This document shows, in pieces, positions 8,386 to 17,592 of a stretch of DNA of 64,000 nucleotides. A model generated the notes under the pieces. The model was given only the letters and a program-made list of their open reading frames with translations. It did no database searches and was not told the DNA's origin. The DNA comes from Stigonema ocellatum SAG 48.90 = DSM 106950 (GTDB lineage Bacteria > Cyanobacteriota > Cyanobacteriia > Cyanobacteriales > Nostocaceae). Numbering within the stretch: position 1 is the first letter of the stretch; every line of letters begins with the position of its first letter. A program made the translations under genes and the position numbers. The stretch is taken from positions 1 to 64,000 of the forward strand of contig JADQBA010000029.1 in the NCBI GenBank assembly GCA_016903675.1, read 5' to 3'.

Positions 8386-10914
8386 ATGCGTGCAGTACTG
8401 ATGGCAGGGGGATCGGGAACGCGGCTTCGCCCGCTTACTTCTGACCTACCCAAACCGATGGTGCCCATTCTCAATCGACCAATTGCCGAACACATCATCA
8501 ATCTTCTCAAACGGCATCAAATCACAGAAGTGGTTGCCACACTGCATTATTTACCAGATGTGCTGAGAGACTACTTCCTAGATGGCAGCGATTTTGGCGT
8601 GCAGATGACCTATGCCGTAGAAGAAGACCAGCCCCTAGGCACCGCAGGCTGTGTAAAAAACATTGCGGAACTGCTTGATGAAACCTTTTTAGTAATTAGC
8701 GGTGACAGTATAACAGATTTTGACCTACAAGCAGCTATCGAATTTCATAAACAAAAAAAGTCAAAAGCCACTTTGATTTTGACCCGTGTCCCCAACCCCA
8801 TTGACTTTGGAGTGGTGATTATGGATGAGGAAAGTCGGATTCGCCGATTTTTAGAAAAACCCTCTACTAGTGAAATTTTTTCCGATACGGTAAATACTGG
8901 CACATACATTTTAGAACCAGAAGTTTTGGAATACTTGTCAGTAAACACCGAATCCGACTTTTCCAAAGACTTGTTCCCCTTGCTACTAAAAGAGGACGAG
9001 CCAATGTACGGTTACATTGCCAAAGGTTATTGGTGCGATGTGGGGCACTTAGATACCTATCGTCAGGCTCAGTATGATGGATTACATCAGAAAGTCAAAC
9101 TTGACTTTCCCTACAAAGAGGTATCACCGGGATTGTGGGTTGGTCAAAACACCCATATTGACCCTTCGGCTGAGATTGAAGCCCCCGCAATTATTGGGGA
9201 CAATTGCCGCATTGGTGCCAAAGTCCAAATTGAGGCAGGAACCGTCATTGGGGATAACGTCACCATTGGTGCTTACGCCAATCTCAAGCGTCCGATTGTT
9301 TGGAATGGAGCTATAATTGGGGATGAAGCACATCTTTCGGCTTGTGTCATTGCTCGTGGTACTCGCGTAGACCGTCGCGCTCAAGTTTTAGAAGCGGCTG
9401 TGGTAGGTTCGCTTTCCACTGTGGGAGAAGAAGCCCAAATTAGCCCCAACGTGCGGGTTTGGCCCAGTAAAAAAATTGAGTCAGGGGCAATTTTAAATAT
9501 TAACTTGATTTGGGGTAACACCGCCCAACGCAATTTATTTGGGCAACGTGGTGTGCAAGGATTAGCCAATATCGACATCACCCCAGAATTTGCTGTGAAG
9601 TTGGGATCTGCCTACGGTTCTACCTTGAAACCACGTTCTCGGGTAACAGTCTCTCGCGATCAGCGCAATATCTCTCGCATGGTCACGCGGTCATTAATAG
9701 CAGGGCTTTTGTCTGTAGGTGTGGATGTTCAGAACCTAGACGCCGCTTCTATTCCTGTTGCTCGCACAGTTATACCAACAATGGGGGTAGCTGGGGGTAT
9801 CCATGTGCGGATGCATCCTGACCGCCCTGACTACATCCTGATTGAGTTCATGGATGCTAAAGGAATAAATATCTCCAAAGCCCTAGAGAAGAAAATTGAG
9901 GGGGCTTACTTTAAGGAAGATATGCGGCGGGCACAAATTGATGAAATTGGGGATGTATCTTACCCTATTCAACTCGTTGAGCGATATTGCACTGCTTTTG
10001 AGAAGCTGTTACACATTGATACGATTCGCAACAGTCGGGCAAAAGTGGTAATTGACTACGTGTATGCTGTTTCGGGCGCAGTGTTGCCCCAAATGTTAGA
10101 TAAGTTTGGTGCTGATGCAGTGGTACTCAATGCCAGTCTGAATAAAGCTGCTATGTCAGCAACTGACCGTGAAGGACTTCTGACTCAGCTTGGTCATGTG
10201 GTGGAGGCGTTGAAGGCTAACTTTGGTGTCCAGGTGTCGGCTAATGGAGAACAACTGATTTTGGTTGACGAATCAGGCATTGCCATTCGTGGGGAAATGC
10301 TAACAGCGCTGATGGTGGATATGATTTTAACATCTAACCCCAGAGGAACGGTAGTGGTACCTGTTCATGCTTCCAGTGCTGTAGAACAAATTGCTCGTCG
10401 CCACGATGCCAAGGTGATTCGCACTAAGGCAAATCCCACAGCGTTGATGGAGGGGTGTCATAAAAACTACAATGTTGTACTGGGTGGTAGTGGCGACATA
10501 GGCTTTATTTTCCCAGAGTTGCATCCAGGATTTGATGCTATGTTCTGCACTGCCAAGCTGATTGAGATGCTGACGATACAAGAGCGATCGCTCGCCTCTG
10601 TACGCTCAGAATTGCCGCGTGTCATTCACAAAAATCATACAGTACGTTGCCCTTGGACAGTCAAGGGAGCGCTTATGCGCTACTTAGTAGAAACTCACCC
10701 CGCGCAAAACCTGGAATTAATCGATGGGGTGAAAATTTGTCAGCCCTACGATGATAGTTGGGTGTTAGTTTTGCCAGACGCTAGCGAACCACTGGTACAT
10801 TTATACGCCAACAGTAACGATCGCGATTGGGTAGATGAATCCTTAAGAAATTATCGCACTCGCGTCCAGACTTTTGTGGAAAGAGAACAAGAACAAGTCG
10901 CTGCGGAAGTGTAA
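8386..10914 (+). CDS. Mannose-1-phosphate guanylyltransferase-like protein fused to a degenerate phosphomannomutase
   Basis: An 842-residue fusion. Residues 1-230 are a nucleotidyltransferase that makes an NDP-sugar from a sugar 1-phosphate, with signature MAGGSGTRLRPLT at 7-19 and the KPM motif. Residues about 250-370 are left-handed beta-helix hexapeptide repeats (IGDNCRIGAKVQIEAG). The remainder follows the phosphohexomutase fold. The three mutase catalytic loops look altered: the usual (T/S)xSHNP loop reads GGIHVRMHPD, the DxDxDR metal loop reads ANGEQLIL, and the GExSGH loop reads GGSGDIGF. The mutase part is therefore probably structural or regulatory. The likely role is GDP-mannose or related sugar supply for polysaccharides. 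A very strong AAGGAGGA precedes the ATG. Confidence 0.9.
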   Translation: MRAVLMAGGSGTRLRPLTSDLPKPMVPILNRPIAEHIINLLKRHQITEVVATLHYLPDVLRDYFLDGSDFGVQMTYAVEEDQPLGTAGCVKNIAELLDETFLVISGDSITDFDLQAAIEFHKQKKSKATLILTRVPNPIDFGVVIMDEESRIRRFLEKPSTSEIFSDTVNTGTYILEPEVLEYLSVNTESDFSKDLFPLLLKEDEPMYGYIAKGYWCDVGHLDTYRQAQYDGLHQKVKLDFPYKEVSPGLWVGQNTHIDPSAEIEAPAIIGDNCRIGAKVQIEAGTVIGDNVTIGAYANLKRPIVWNGAIIGDEAHLSACVIARGTRVDRRAQVLEAAVVGSLSTVGEEAQISPNVRVWPSKKIESGAILNINLIWGNTAQRNLFGQRGVQGLANIDITPEFAVKLGSAYGSTLKPRSRVTVSRDQRNISRMVTRSLIAGLLSVGVDVQNLDAASIPVARTVIPTMGVAGGIHVRMHPDRPDYILIEFMDAKGINISKALEKKIEGAYFKEDMRRAQIDEIGDVSYPIQLVERYCTAFEKLLHIDTIRNSRAKVVIDYVYAVSGAVLPQMLDKFGADAVVLNASLNKAAMSATDREGLLTQLGHVVEALKANFGVQVSANGEQLILVDESGIAIRGEMLTALMVDMILTSNPRGTVVVPVHASSAVEQIARRHDAKVIRTKANPTALMEGCHKNYNVVLGGSGDIGFIFPELHPGFDAMFCTAKLIEMLTIQERSLASVRSELPRVIHKNHTVRCPWTVKGALMRYLVETHPAQNLELIDGVKICQPYDDSWVLVLPDASEPLVHLYANSNDRDWVDESLRNYRTRVQTFVEREQEQVAAEV

Positions 10915-10917
10915 TAG

Positions 10918-10990
10918 GAAGGGGAGTGGGGAATGGGGAATGGGGAGTGGGGAATGGGGAGTGGGGAGTGGGGAGTGGGGAATGGGGAGA
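10918..10990. repeat. Tandem GGGAATGGGGAGTG repeat
   Basis: Uninterrupted 7-base units of GGGGAAT and GGGGAGT begin directly after the stop codon of the nucleotidyltransferase gene. Same family as at 1, 12.6, 28.4, 29.8 and 36.75 kb. Confidence 0.92.
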
Positions 10991-11048
10991 GACATTTTTA
11001 TTGCTCTACTCCCCACTTCCTACCCCAAATTAATAAGATTGCTATTTT

Positions 11049-11399
11049 TCAGAGGACTCGCATTCGGATGCGATCATCTTCAATGACACTGAAATGTCCA
11101 GCCCAGTCAGTTCGAGATGCAATAGCGATCGCCACTTTTTGAGCAACAACTGCACCCGAAGGTGCTTTAATCCGAAATAAGATAATCCCGCAAGTTGCGG
11201 GCAAATGTGAACGAAACGCCAACTCACCAAAGTCTTTATCAAAGGTCAGCAGAATGCGCTCGTCACTTTGAGCCCGGTTTAAAACTTCTGCATCAACTAT
11301 ACCAGGAGCATCAGTACGAATCCAAGTAACATCATGACCCTGATGACGAAGGGCTTCTACGGCATCTGCTGGAAAATTTTCGTTGGCAAGAAAACGCAT
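11049..11399 (-). CDS. DUF5615 PIN-like toxin
   Basis: A 116-residue protein of the DUF5615 PIN-like family, a presumed ribonuclease toxin. It opens with MRFLANENFP, where the acidic residue sits as in the family, and carries LLTFDKDFGELA, the second acidic cluster of PIN folds. Length is normal. The gene starts 3 bp after the stop of the upstream DUF433 gene, the usual antitoxin-toxin order. The partner would block it and repress the operon. Confidence 0.88.
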   Translation of the reverse strand: MRFLANENFPADAVEALRHQGHDVTWIRTDAPGIVDAEVLNRAQSDERILLTFDKDFGELAFRSHLPATCGIILFRIKAPSGAVVAQKVAIAIASRTDWAGHFSVIEDDRIRMRVL

Positions 11400-11402
11400 A
11401 AT

Positions 11403-11633
11403 CTATGCGGGAAAAGCGTAAACTTTTTCAGCTTTAAGAGTGGCGCTAGCATAACCCAAACAAGCCTGAATATCTTCGCGGGTAATACCAGGGTAGTTGC
11501 GGAGAATTTCGTCAGTTGTCCAACCTTGAGCGAGAAGGTCAATGATAAATTCAACAGCAAGACGAGTGCCTTTAATAATTGGTTTGCCAACAAGGACGTT
11601 AGGATCAATCGTGATTCGGGATTGCCAGTCCAT
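11403..11633 (-). CDS. DUF433 antitoxin
   Basis: A 76-residue DUF433 protein: ITIDPNVLVGKPIIKGTRLAV, then a helix-turn-helix-like segment (LLAQGWTTDEILRNYPGITREDI). DUF433 proteins pair with DUF5615 toxins in type II toxin-antitoxin modules; the N-terminal half probably binds DNA or the toxin. It lies directly upstream of the toxin gene. The promoter would lie in the 30 bp next to the ABC ATPase gene's 3' end, so it may be partly internal to that gene's transcript. Confidence 0.88.
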   Translation of the reverse strand: MDWQSRITIDPNVLVGKPIIKGTRLAVEFIIDLLAQGWTTDEILRNYPGITREDIQACLGYASATLKAEKVYAFPA

Positions 11634-11662
11634 AAAATTAAGTTGAGTTTGTTGTCTTTATT

Positions 11663-13048
11663 TTATGACTCAGGAAATATGGCAAGTTGAGTATCAGGGT
11701 CAAAAAAGTGAATTTTTTCTGGAGTCAGAGATAACCACAGTTGTTCGCCGACTCGTATAAAGCGGTCTGGTGGAACTCGTACTTGTACCACTGCGTTTGT
11801 TGTAGAGGCTTTTGGAGAACTCAGACCTATAAGTCTTGTAGATAGGTAAGCGTCGTTGCCCAGATTCTCCACCAATTCCACTTGCGCATTCCAATTTTTG
11901 GTGGCGGGCATACTCAAAATTAAGTGTTCCGGGCGAATGCCTAAAATTAGGGTTCGCCCGTCGTATTTTCGCAAAGCAGTTCCCCAAACTTCTGGCAATG
12001 TGAGACGAAAATCACCACTGGTAATCAACAGGGGGGCATGAAACTCTACAGGAATAAAATTCATTGGTGGTGCGCCAATAAATTGCGCAACAAAGAGGTT
12101 GGCTGGACGATTGTAAAGTTCCAATGGGGAAGCAATTTGCTGCATGTTACCCTCGCAGAGAATGGCGATGCGATCGCCCATAGTCATTGCTTCCGTTTGG
12201 TCATGAGTAACGTAAATCGTCGTTGTACCCAGTTGGCGTTGCAATTTCACAATTTGGGCGCGGGTTTCGGCGCGGAGTTTGGCATCTAAGTTAGACAGTG
12301 GTTCATCCATTAAAAACACTTGGGGATTACGTGCGATCGCCCTTCCCAGTGCCACTCTCTGTCTTTGTCCACCGGATAACTGTTTAGGTAAGCGATTTAA
12401 TAAGGTATCAATTTGCAACATTTGGGCAACATAACGCACCCTCTCATCCACTGCCCGTTCTTGTAAAGAATTGTAGCGCAGTCCTTTCGGCAGCGTCCTT
12501 GTCATCCCCACCAGCAGATTCTCACTCCAGTTAAGGAATGGGGAGTGGGGAGGGGGGAGTGGGGAGTGGGGATAGCCTGGGGTTTTAACCCCAGGGGGGA
12601 GTGAGGAGGGGTTATTTTCCCCATTCCCTATTCCCCATTCCCTATTCCCCATTCCCCCCTCCCCATTCCCTATTCCCCACTCCCCATTCCCCATTTGCCG
12701 ACGGCGTAGGCCAAAAGCAATGTTGTCATACACAGTCATGTGGGGGTAGAGGGCGTAATTTTGAAACACCATGGCGATGTCTCGTTCCTTGGGGGGTAGG
12801 TTATTCACTAAGCGATCGCCCACCCAAATATTGCCTCCTGTCATCGCCTCTAACCCAGCGATTATTCGCAGCAGGGTGCTTTTGCCGCAACCAGAAGGTC
12901 CCACCAGCACCATAAACTCACCATCTGCCACCGTTAGGTTAATGCGTCGCAAGACATTGACGCTTTCAGGACGATGGGTAGAGGCAATATTTTCCCCTTT
13001 ACGAGGGGGAAAACTTTTGTAAATGTTTTCTAAAACAACCTGCGCCAC
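11663..13048 (-). CDS. MalK/UgpC-type ABC transporter ATPase with in-frame repeat insertion
   Basis: A 461-residue ATPase of carbohydrate importers. Walker A is GPSGCGKST, the signature is LSGGQRQRVALGRA, Walker B is VFLMDEP, and THDQTEAMTMGDR is the switch region. A TOBE/OB-fold regulatory domain occupies about residues 330-461. Between the Q-loop region and the signature, after about residue 118, roughly 53 codons read MGNGEWGIGNGEGGMGN and similar. These are translations of the genome's tandem repeat and a CTGGGGTTTTAACCCCAG hairpin, inserted without breaking the frame. The surrounding helical subdomain otherwise looks complete. No permease or binding protein gene is nearby, so it may serve several transporters. 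Confidence 0.9.
   Translation of the reverse strand: MAQVVLENIYKSFPPRKGENIASTHRPESVNVLRRINLTVADGEFMVLVGPSGCGKSTLLRIIAGLEAMTGGNIWVGDRLVNNLPPKERDIAMVFQNYALYPHMTVYDNIAFGLRRRQMGNGEWGIGNGEGGMGNREWGIGNGENNPSSLPPGVKTPGYPHSPLPPPHSPFLNWSENLLVGMTRTLPKGLRYNSLQERAVDERVRYVAQMLQIDTLLNRLPKQLSGGQRQRVALGRAIARNPQVFLMDEPLSNLDAKLRAETRAQIVKLQRQLGTTTIYVTHDQTEAMTMGDRIAILCEGNMQQIASPLELYNRPANLFVAQFIGAPPMNFIPVEFHAPLLITSGDFRLTLPEVWGTALRKYDGRTLILGIRPEHLILSMPATKNWNAQVELVENLGNDAYLSTRLIGLSSPKASTTNAVVQVRVPPDRFIRVGEQLWLSLTPEKIHFFDPDTQLAIFPES
12535..12697. repeat. Tandem repeat block inside the ABC ATPase gene
   Basis: Two arrays of GGGGAGT/CCCCATT units in opposite orientation flank a perfect CTGGGGTTTTAACCCCAG palindrome. 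The whole block is in frame with the host gene and contains no stop in that frame. Confidence 0.9.
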
Positions 13049-13614
13049 GAGTTTTTAAGAAGAGAGTGAATTTTTAGCCGCCCAGAAGCTAATTCTTCCA
13101 TTATTTTGACTCAGAAAACTTTGATATAGGATTTATAGCGGATTTCAACCGAGTGAGGCACACCTAATTGTAGGGGCGCAATGCCGCCGCGCCCCTACAA
13201 CTGTGAAATGCCCTTTCAAGGTGCAAGTCGTAAGACCTGGATTTCCTTCGCGTTCTTCGTGCCTTCGTGGTTCAAAAAGATTTTTAAACCGCGAAGACGC
13301 GAAGGACACGAAGAAAATCTAAGTCTTTCGACTTGCACCTTGAAAGGGCTGGTTCTAAAGTATTTGATACATCACTAAGGACTTTGAAAACATCCTCTTA
13401 GAGGTTTGGAGAGGGGTTCCCATCAATAGAGTTTTTAACCGTTTGCACTATACATGCTCAAATTTATATGTTATGCTTGTAGGAACCAAAGTTGCTGCCG
13501 CCAAGTAAATCTTACACCTTCGCCAATTTGCAAAAAAAAAGATCGTTCCGCTCCGCTACCCTCGGAAAGGGCAAATAAAATAAAAGAAGTGCATAGGGCA
13601 AAAGGGTTAAAGTG
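13049..13614. other. Intergenic region with a MITE-like element
   Basis: Holds a GTAGGGGCG...CGCCCCTAC hairpin (about 13170-13200) and a copy of the CCCTTTCAAGGTGCAAGTCG inverted-repeat element (about 13206-13362), with its TTCGTGGTT...AACCGCGAAGACGCGAAG interior. Nothing gene-like. Because it follows the variable repeat of the next gene, it was searched for a DGR template repeat or accessory gene; none was seen. Confidence 0.6.
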
Positions 13615-16131
13615 TCAAGTGCTAAGAGTCCTTGACGGGGGAACGCACACGACCCGGAACCCGATATTGACGTTGACGTTGTCCGGCGCGTACCTGTAGC
13701 GGTTGGCAGAACGGCAGAACTGAGGATAGTAGTTCCACGAACCACCGCGCAGCAGAGTTTGATAATTATTCTCATTTATCCAAGCGCTGCTATCTGTGGT
13801 TGCTGCATTATAATTATCATGCCAATGGTCAGCACACCATTCCCAAAGGTTGCCGTGCATATCATACAACCCAAAGGCATTTGCTACACCAAAGCTGCCT
13901 ACTTCTGTTGTTTTACTCCTACCCTCACCTTTAGGACTATCACCGTAGGTGTATTTAGCATTGTAATTTGCTAAATCCGATGTGATAGTTTCACCAAAGT
14001 GGAACGGAGTTGTCGTACCCGCTCTACAAGCATACTCCCACTCTGCTTCGCTAGGAAGTCGGTAGTCTTTTTTAGTATGCTTTGATAGTCTATCACAAAA
14101 CTCTACGGCTGCATACCAAGAAATTTTCTCTACTGGTAAATTATCGCCTTTGAAATTTGATGGGTCGGGGTTCAGTTCCCGGTTTACTTGTTCTAAGGCC
14201 GCAACAGCCCGCCATTGGGCCTGAGTGACGGGGTACTTGCCCATAAAGAAGGGTGGAACAGTTACTTCATGCTGGGGACTTTCTTCTTTACGATGTCCCT
14301 CTTCAGTTGACGGTGAACCCATGAGGAATGTACCATGGGGGATGGCGACCATTTCTAGGATGACGTTGTTGTGAAGGTTTTCGCTGAAGTATTGGGCGGT
14401 TTTGGTTTCTTGGTTGATGATTTCGCCGCGTCGGTTGACGGTGACTACTTTAAAGGTAAAATCGGATAAAGGGATTAACTTGGGGTCTGAGTTTTTCCAC
14501 TCTTGCTCCATTTCTTCGGCAAACTGAATATAGTCTCCTCCCAAGCGTTTTAAAACTTTTGCTGTCAGCAACGCGAAAGGTTTAATTTCTATATTTTCAT
14601 TGTTTGCGTGTTGTGGTTTTCTCAATAAAGCGTTAAATTCTCTGAGGGTTTTATTTAATTTCTTAGCAAAGTATTTTGAAATCTCCTCAATAATTTCTAA
14701 GGAGTCGGTAACGGAAGCAGCTTCAAGGAAATTATCCCGGATTTGTTGGTTGATAAAATCAAATTCGATGTCATCAGGGTTGGTTTCTGGTATAATATCA
14801 ATTTCTTGTTTGCGTTTGAGTATCCCACCCAAGAAAACTTCCGCGACGTGGACTTGCTGCGATTCTTTGAGCATTTGTGCTTGAATTATGCGGACGATTG
14901 GTAAGGTAATTACAGGTGCAGCAGATAATAGACTGGCTAGTTTACGCGCTATTGGGGAAGCTGTTCGACGGAAGTTGGAGGTTATTTCTTCTATTTCTTC
15001 TTTTTTTGGAGTTGGAGATATTTCTTCGATCGGTGTAAACTTGGAGGGAAAAACAAATCCCGTGACATTAGCGTCACTTCTCCCCGCAATCATTTTACTC
15101 CAAGTTCTTGCTGAGTCTTCTTCCAGGGTGAATATGGGAATTTTGGTTCCCGTCCTAAAGTCAATATCATCCCAGAGCAATATTTTTTTTATCAATAAAC
15201 CTTGATTGGCGATTCTGGGGGTTAAGCTTACAAACTGTACTTTTGCACCAAAACTGAGTCCCGTTCTTTGCCACAGCCATTGAGGTAACATCTGTATAAT
15301 CGCAACAGGATTTTTTTGCGCCCAAATTTTTAGTATGTCAAAAGCTTTACCATTGTGCCAAATATCGGTAACGCAATCGCTCGCTAGCAAAAATAAACGC
15401 TTACCGCTAGGGTCAATGAGGGAATGGGGTTGATAGTGACGATGTTTACGAGCTGTTTTACCCGTCCCCCGTCGCACATAAATATGTCCTTCTTGATTGG
15501 TTACTAGTCCCCAAACTTGCACATCCCGAAACGCACCTTGTATTTCTAGGAGTTTTTGTAATTCTTGAATAGTTTTTTGCCAAAAAATCATGGTGTTGCT
15601 TTCGTCAACCACCAACACCAAATCAAATGCTGGTTCTTGAGCTGGCTGAAAAACCGGGATACGAATGCGTTCTTTGGCGATACGGTTAGCGGTGGCTTCT
15701 TCGTCTAAAATGACTTCTCTGTCTGAGTCAATTTTTTGCATTAAGGGACGTAAGGCTCTTGCCAATTTTAGAGGTTCGCGCAACCCAGGTGCATCGGGAA
15801 GTTTGATATCGCGGGTGTCACCGGAGGTAGAACTAAAAGCAGCGCCACTGGATTTAGCATAAACTCCTGCTTTTGCTGTTGGTTGAGGAGAAACAGCAGG
15901 AGTCGTTTGGGTGTCAGGGGTGGGATTTTCTGTGGTTTGTTTTGTATCAGGTTTTTTTAGTTCGTCTATTTCTACAGCAGTATGAGAATTTTCTGCTACC
16001 GTTGTTTGATTTTGCTGCGCTAACCATAAAATATCAGCAATTTCTCTACCCGTCAGTTTTAATTCCTGTTGTAGGGTAGCAATCAATTTTTCAAACTTTG
16101 ACGATACTCCATCGCTCATAATTACCTTCAA
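13615..16131 (-). CDS. vWA-FGE (SAV_2336-type) protein of a ternary conflict system; DGR-type variable C-terminus
   Basis: An 838-residue protein. A helical N-terminus (1-60) and Pro/Thr linker lead to a SAV_2336-type region with a vWA-like fold; FDLVLVVDESNTM gives a MIDAS-like DxSxT at 176-180. A helical middle (about 370-580) follows. Residues 589-838 form an FGE-sulfatase/C-type-lectin-like domain (MVAIPHGTFLMGS, RLPSEAEWEYACRAG, GLYDMHGNLWEW). The SW-x-C cysteine needed for formylglycine generation is a Tyr, so this domain is probably a binding module. Its last 40 residues match the layout of DGR variable regions. The start lies 8 bp after the MoxR gene stop, so they are cotranscribed. 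Expected role: the sensor or effector-recruiting partner of the MoxR ATPase and the CHAT protease. Confidence 0.87.
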   Translation of the reverse strand: MKVIMSDGVSSKFEKLIATLQQELKLTGREIADILWLAQQNQTTVAENSHTAVEIDELKKPDTKQTTENPTPDTQTTPAVSPQPTAKAGVYAKSSGAAFSSTSGDTRDIKLPDAPGLREPLKLARALRPLMQKIDSDREVILDEEATANRIAKERIRIPVFQPAQEPAFDLVLVVDESNTMIFWQKTIQELQKLLEIQGAFRDVQVWGLVTNQEGHIYVRRGTGKTARKHRHYQPHSLIDPSGKRLFLLASDCVTDIWHNGKAFDILKIWAQKNPVAIIQMLPQWLWQRTGLSFGAKVQFVSLTPRIANQGLLIKKILLWDDIDFRTGTKIPIFTLEEDSARTWSKMIAGRSDANVTGFVFPSKFTPIEEISPTPKKEEIEEITSNFRRTASPIARKLASLLSAAPVITLPIVRIIQAQMLKESQQVHVAEVFLGGILKRKQEIDIIPETNPDDIEFDFINQQIRDNFLEAASVTDSLEIIEEISKYFAKKLNKTLREFNALLRKPQHANNENIEIKPFALLTAKVLKRLGGDYIQFAEEMEQEWKNSDPKLIPLSDFTFKVVTVNRRGEIINQETKTAQYFSENLHNNVILEMVAIPHGTFLMGSPSTEEGHRKEESPQHEVTVPPFFMGKYPVTQAQWRAVAALEQVNRELNPDPSNFKGDNLPVEKISWYAAVEFCDRLSKHTKKDYRLPSEAEWEYACRAGTTTPFHFGETITSDLANYNAKYTYGDSPKGEGRSKTTEVGSFGVANAFGLYDMHGNLWEWCADHWHDNYNAATTDSSAWINENNYQTLLRGGSWNYYPQFCRSANRYRYAPDNVNVNIGFRVVCVPPSRTLST
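13625..13740 (-). other. Probable DGR variable repeat (VR)
   Basis: On the minus strand this encodes LLRGGSW, then a run in which Asn and variable residues alternate (NYYPQFC, NRYRYAPDN, VNVNIGF), then RVVCVPPSRTL. The variable codons are TAC, TAT, TTC and GTC, one or two changes from AAC/AAT at A positions only. Other codons (AAC in SAN, DN and VN) remain Asn. A GC-rich stretch at about 13630-13664 follows without variable codons, as an IMH-like tail. No reverse transcriptase or matching template lies in the window. Confidence 0.72.
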
Positions 16132-16139
16132 GCCAGTCG

Positions 16140-17240
16140 CTACGGTTCGTCGCTAATGGACAAACTTTTGAACAATAATTCTTTTAGCCCAGATTTATCC
16201 AAATCTTCAGGGCTGATATGATCTGTGATTAAATATATAGCGTTCAACAACTGGTCGGTTGCGCGATCGCCGTCTTGGAGAAAATCTTTAATTAGTTCCG
16301 ATATGTTGGTTTCAGCCTGATTAAATTTTTCTTGTCCAAAATGAGCTTTGATGATATTTTTGAGAGCTTCTGCTTGAGGGTCTGGCATTTTTACTCGTAA
16401 ACACCGTCGTAAAAAAGCAGGTGGAAATTCCCGTTCGCCATTACTGGTCATTATAACAATAGGAAACTCAGCACAGCGCACACGTCCTCGACGAATTGTA
16501 GCTTTAATTTCTCCATCTGATGTATAAACTTTTTCAGTTTCTGTATGAGTCTCTTTTACTCTACGAACTAATTCCGGAATATTAAAAGCACCTTCTTCAA
16601 AAATATGCAATAAGTCGTTAGGTAAATTAATATCGCTTTTATCAATTTCATCAATCAACAAAACTCTGGGTAAGGGAGAAGGTAAAAAAGCAGTCCCCAA
16701 AGGCCCTAAAGTAATATAATCACCAATAGATTGTTTTTCCGCATCCTGTAACCGACCAATGGCATCATAGCGATAAAGCCCATCTTGTAAAGTGGAACGG
16801 GTAGTAATTGACCAAGTTAAAACGGGACCTAAATTTAACTCATGGGCGATCGCATAAGCTAAAGAAGTTTTTCCCGAACCGGGATTTCCTGTCACTAAAA
16901 GAGGTCTGCGTAAATATAATGCAGCATTTACAGCATTAATAACTCCTTGACCATCTTCGGTAATTTGTTCTTGACCATCCTGATGAATACGGAAGTTTTC
17001 ACCTCTTTCTCGACCGCGCTTGTTTTCTTCTGATGTTGCTAATCCTTGAATCTCAGCCCAGCGTTGCTTAATTTCATCTTGTTCATCCTGATTAATTTCG
17101 TGAAATTTACGCCAAGGAGGAGGGCTAGGAAAATCCTTATATGGTAGTTTTTTATTTTCGTCTGTTTCTTTTTTAACTAGATTATAACGCTGCTTACCAT
17201 CACCGTAAAATAATCGCCAGTCTTTGTCTTTATCTTTCAT
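16140..17240 (-). CDS. MoxR-type AAA+ ATPase of the conflict system
   Basis: A 366-residue AAA+ ATPase. Residues 1-75 are a charged N-terminal extension. Walker A is GNPGSGKT at 118-125 and Walker B is LLIDEID at 194-200. A sensor-1 segment (PIVIMTSNGERE) and arginine-finger candidates (FLRRCLR) follow. MoxR ATPases remodel partner complexes, usually together with a vWA protein. Here the vWA-FGE gene follows 8 bp downstream and the CHAT-VMAP gene lies 565 bp upstream on the same strand. The start is the ATG at 17240. The gap upstream holds a MITE-like insertion, so an internal promoter is possible. Confidence 0.9.
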   Translation of the reverse strand: MKDKDKDWRLFYGDGKQRYNLVKKETDENKKLPYKDFPSPPPWRKFHEINQDEQDEIKQRWAEIQGLATSEENKRGRERGENFRIHQDGQEQITEDGQGVINAVNAALYLRRPLLVTGNPGSGKTSLAYAIAHELNLGPVLTWSITTRSTLQDGLYRYDAIGRLQDAEKQSIGDYITLGPLGTAFLPSPLPRVLLIDEIDKSDINLPNDLLHIFEEGAFNIPELVRRVKETHTETEKVYTSDGEIKATIRRGRVRCAEFPIVIMTSNGEREFPPAFLRRCLRVKMPDPQAEALKNIIKAHFGQEKFNQAETNISELIKDFLQDGDRATDQLLNAIYLITDHISPEDLDKSGLKELLFKSLSISDEP

Positions 17241-17407
17241 AAATTTCTGATTTTTTAGATAGCAATCCTATTTGAATTCTAAACTGACTACTCCCGAACC
17301 GCCCGAAAATTACCTATTTAATAAACCGCGTACTGCGAAGCACCAAGCCGCAGGCTAGACGCAAAGGACACGTCCCTTGCGCGGCGACCACAGGAGAAGA
17401 AACAAGA

Positions 17408-17592
17408 GTAGGACTACCCCTTTCAAGGTGCAAGTCAAGTCGTAAGACTTGGATTTCCTTCGTGTTCTTCGCGTCTTCGTGGTTAAAAAATATTTTTAAA
17501 CCGCGAAGACACGAAGAACACGAAGAAGAAATGTCGAAAATTGGACGTAATTTTCCCAATTTTTCACCCACCTTGAAAGGGCTGGTCCTAAA
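17408..17592. repeat. CCCTTTCAAGGTG inverted-repeat element between conflict-system genes
   Basis: Third copy of the element with CCCTTTCAAGGTGCAAGTC and CACCTTGAAAGGGCTGGTCC ends. The interior has the TTCTTCGCGTCTTCGTGGTT / AACCGCGAAGACACGAAG palindrome. It sits in the 565-bp gap between the CHAT-VMAP and MoxR genes. Confidence 0.75.

Noticed and set aside
13450..13615. DGR template repeat or accessory gene next to the variable repeat
   Set aside because: The 150 bp beyond the gene's stop contain no Asn-rich repeat matching the variable region and no reading frame.
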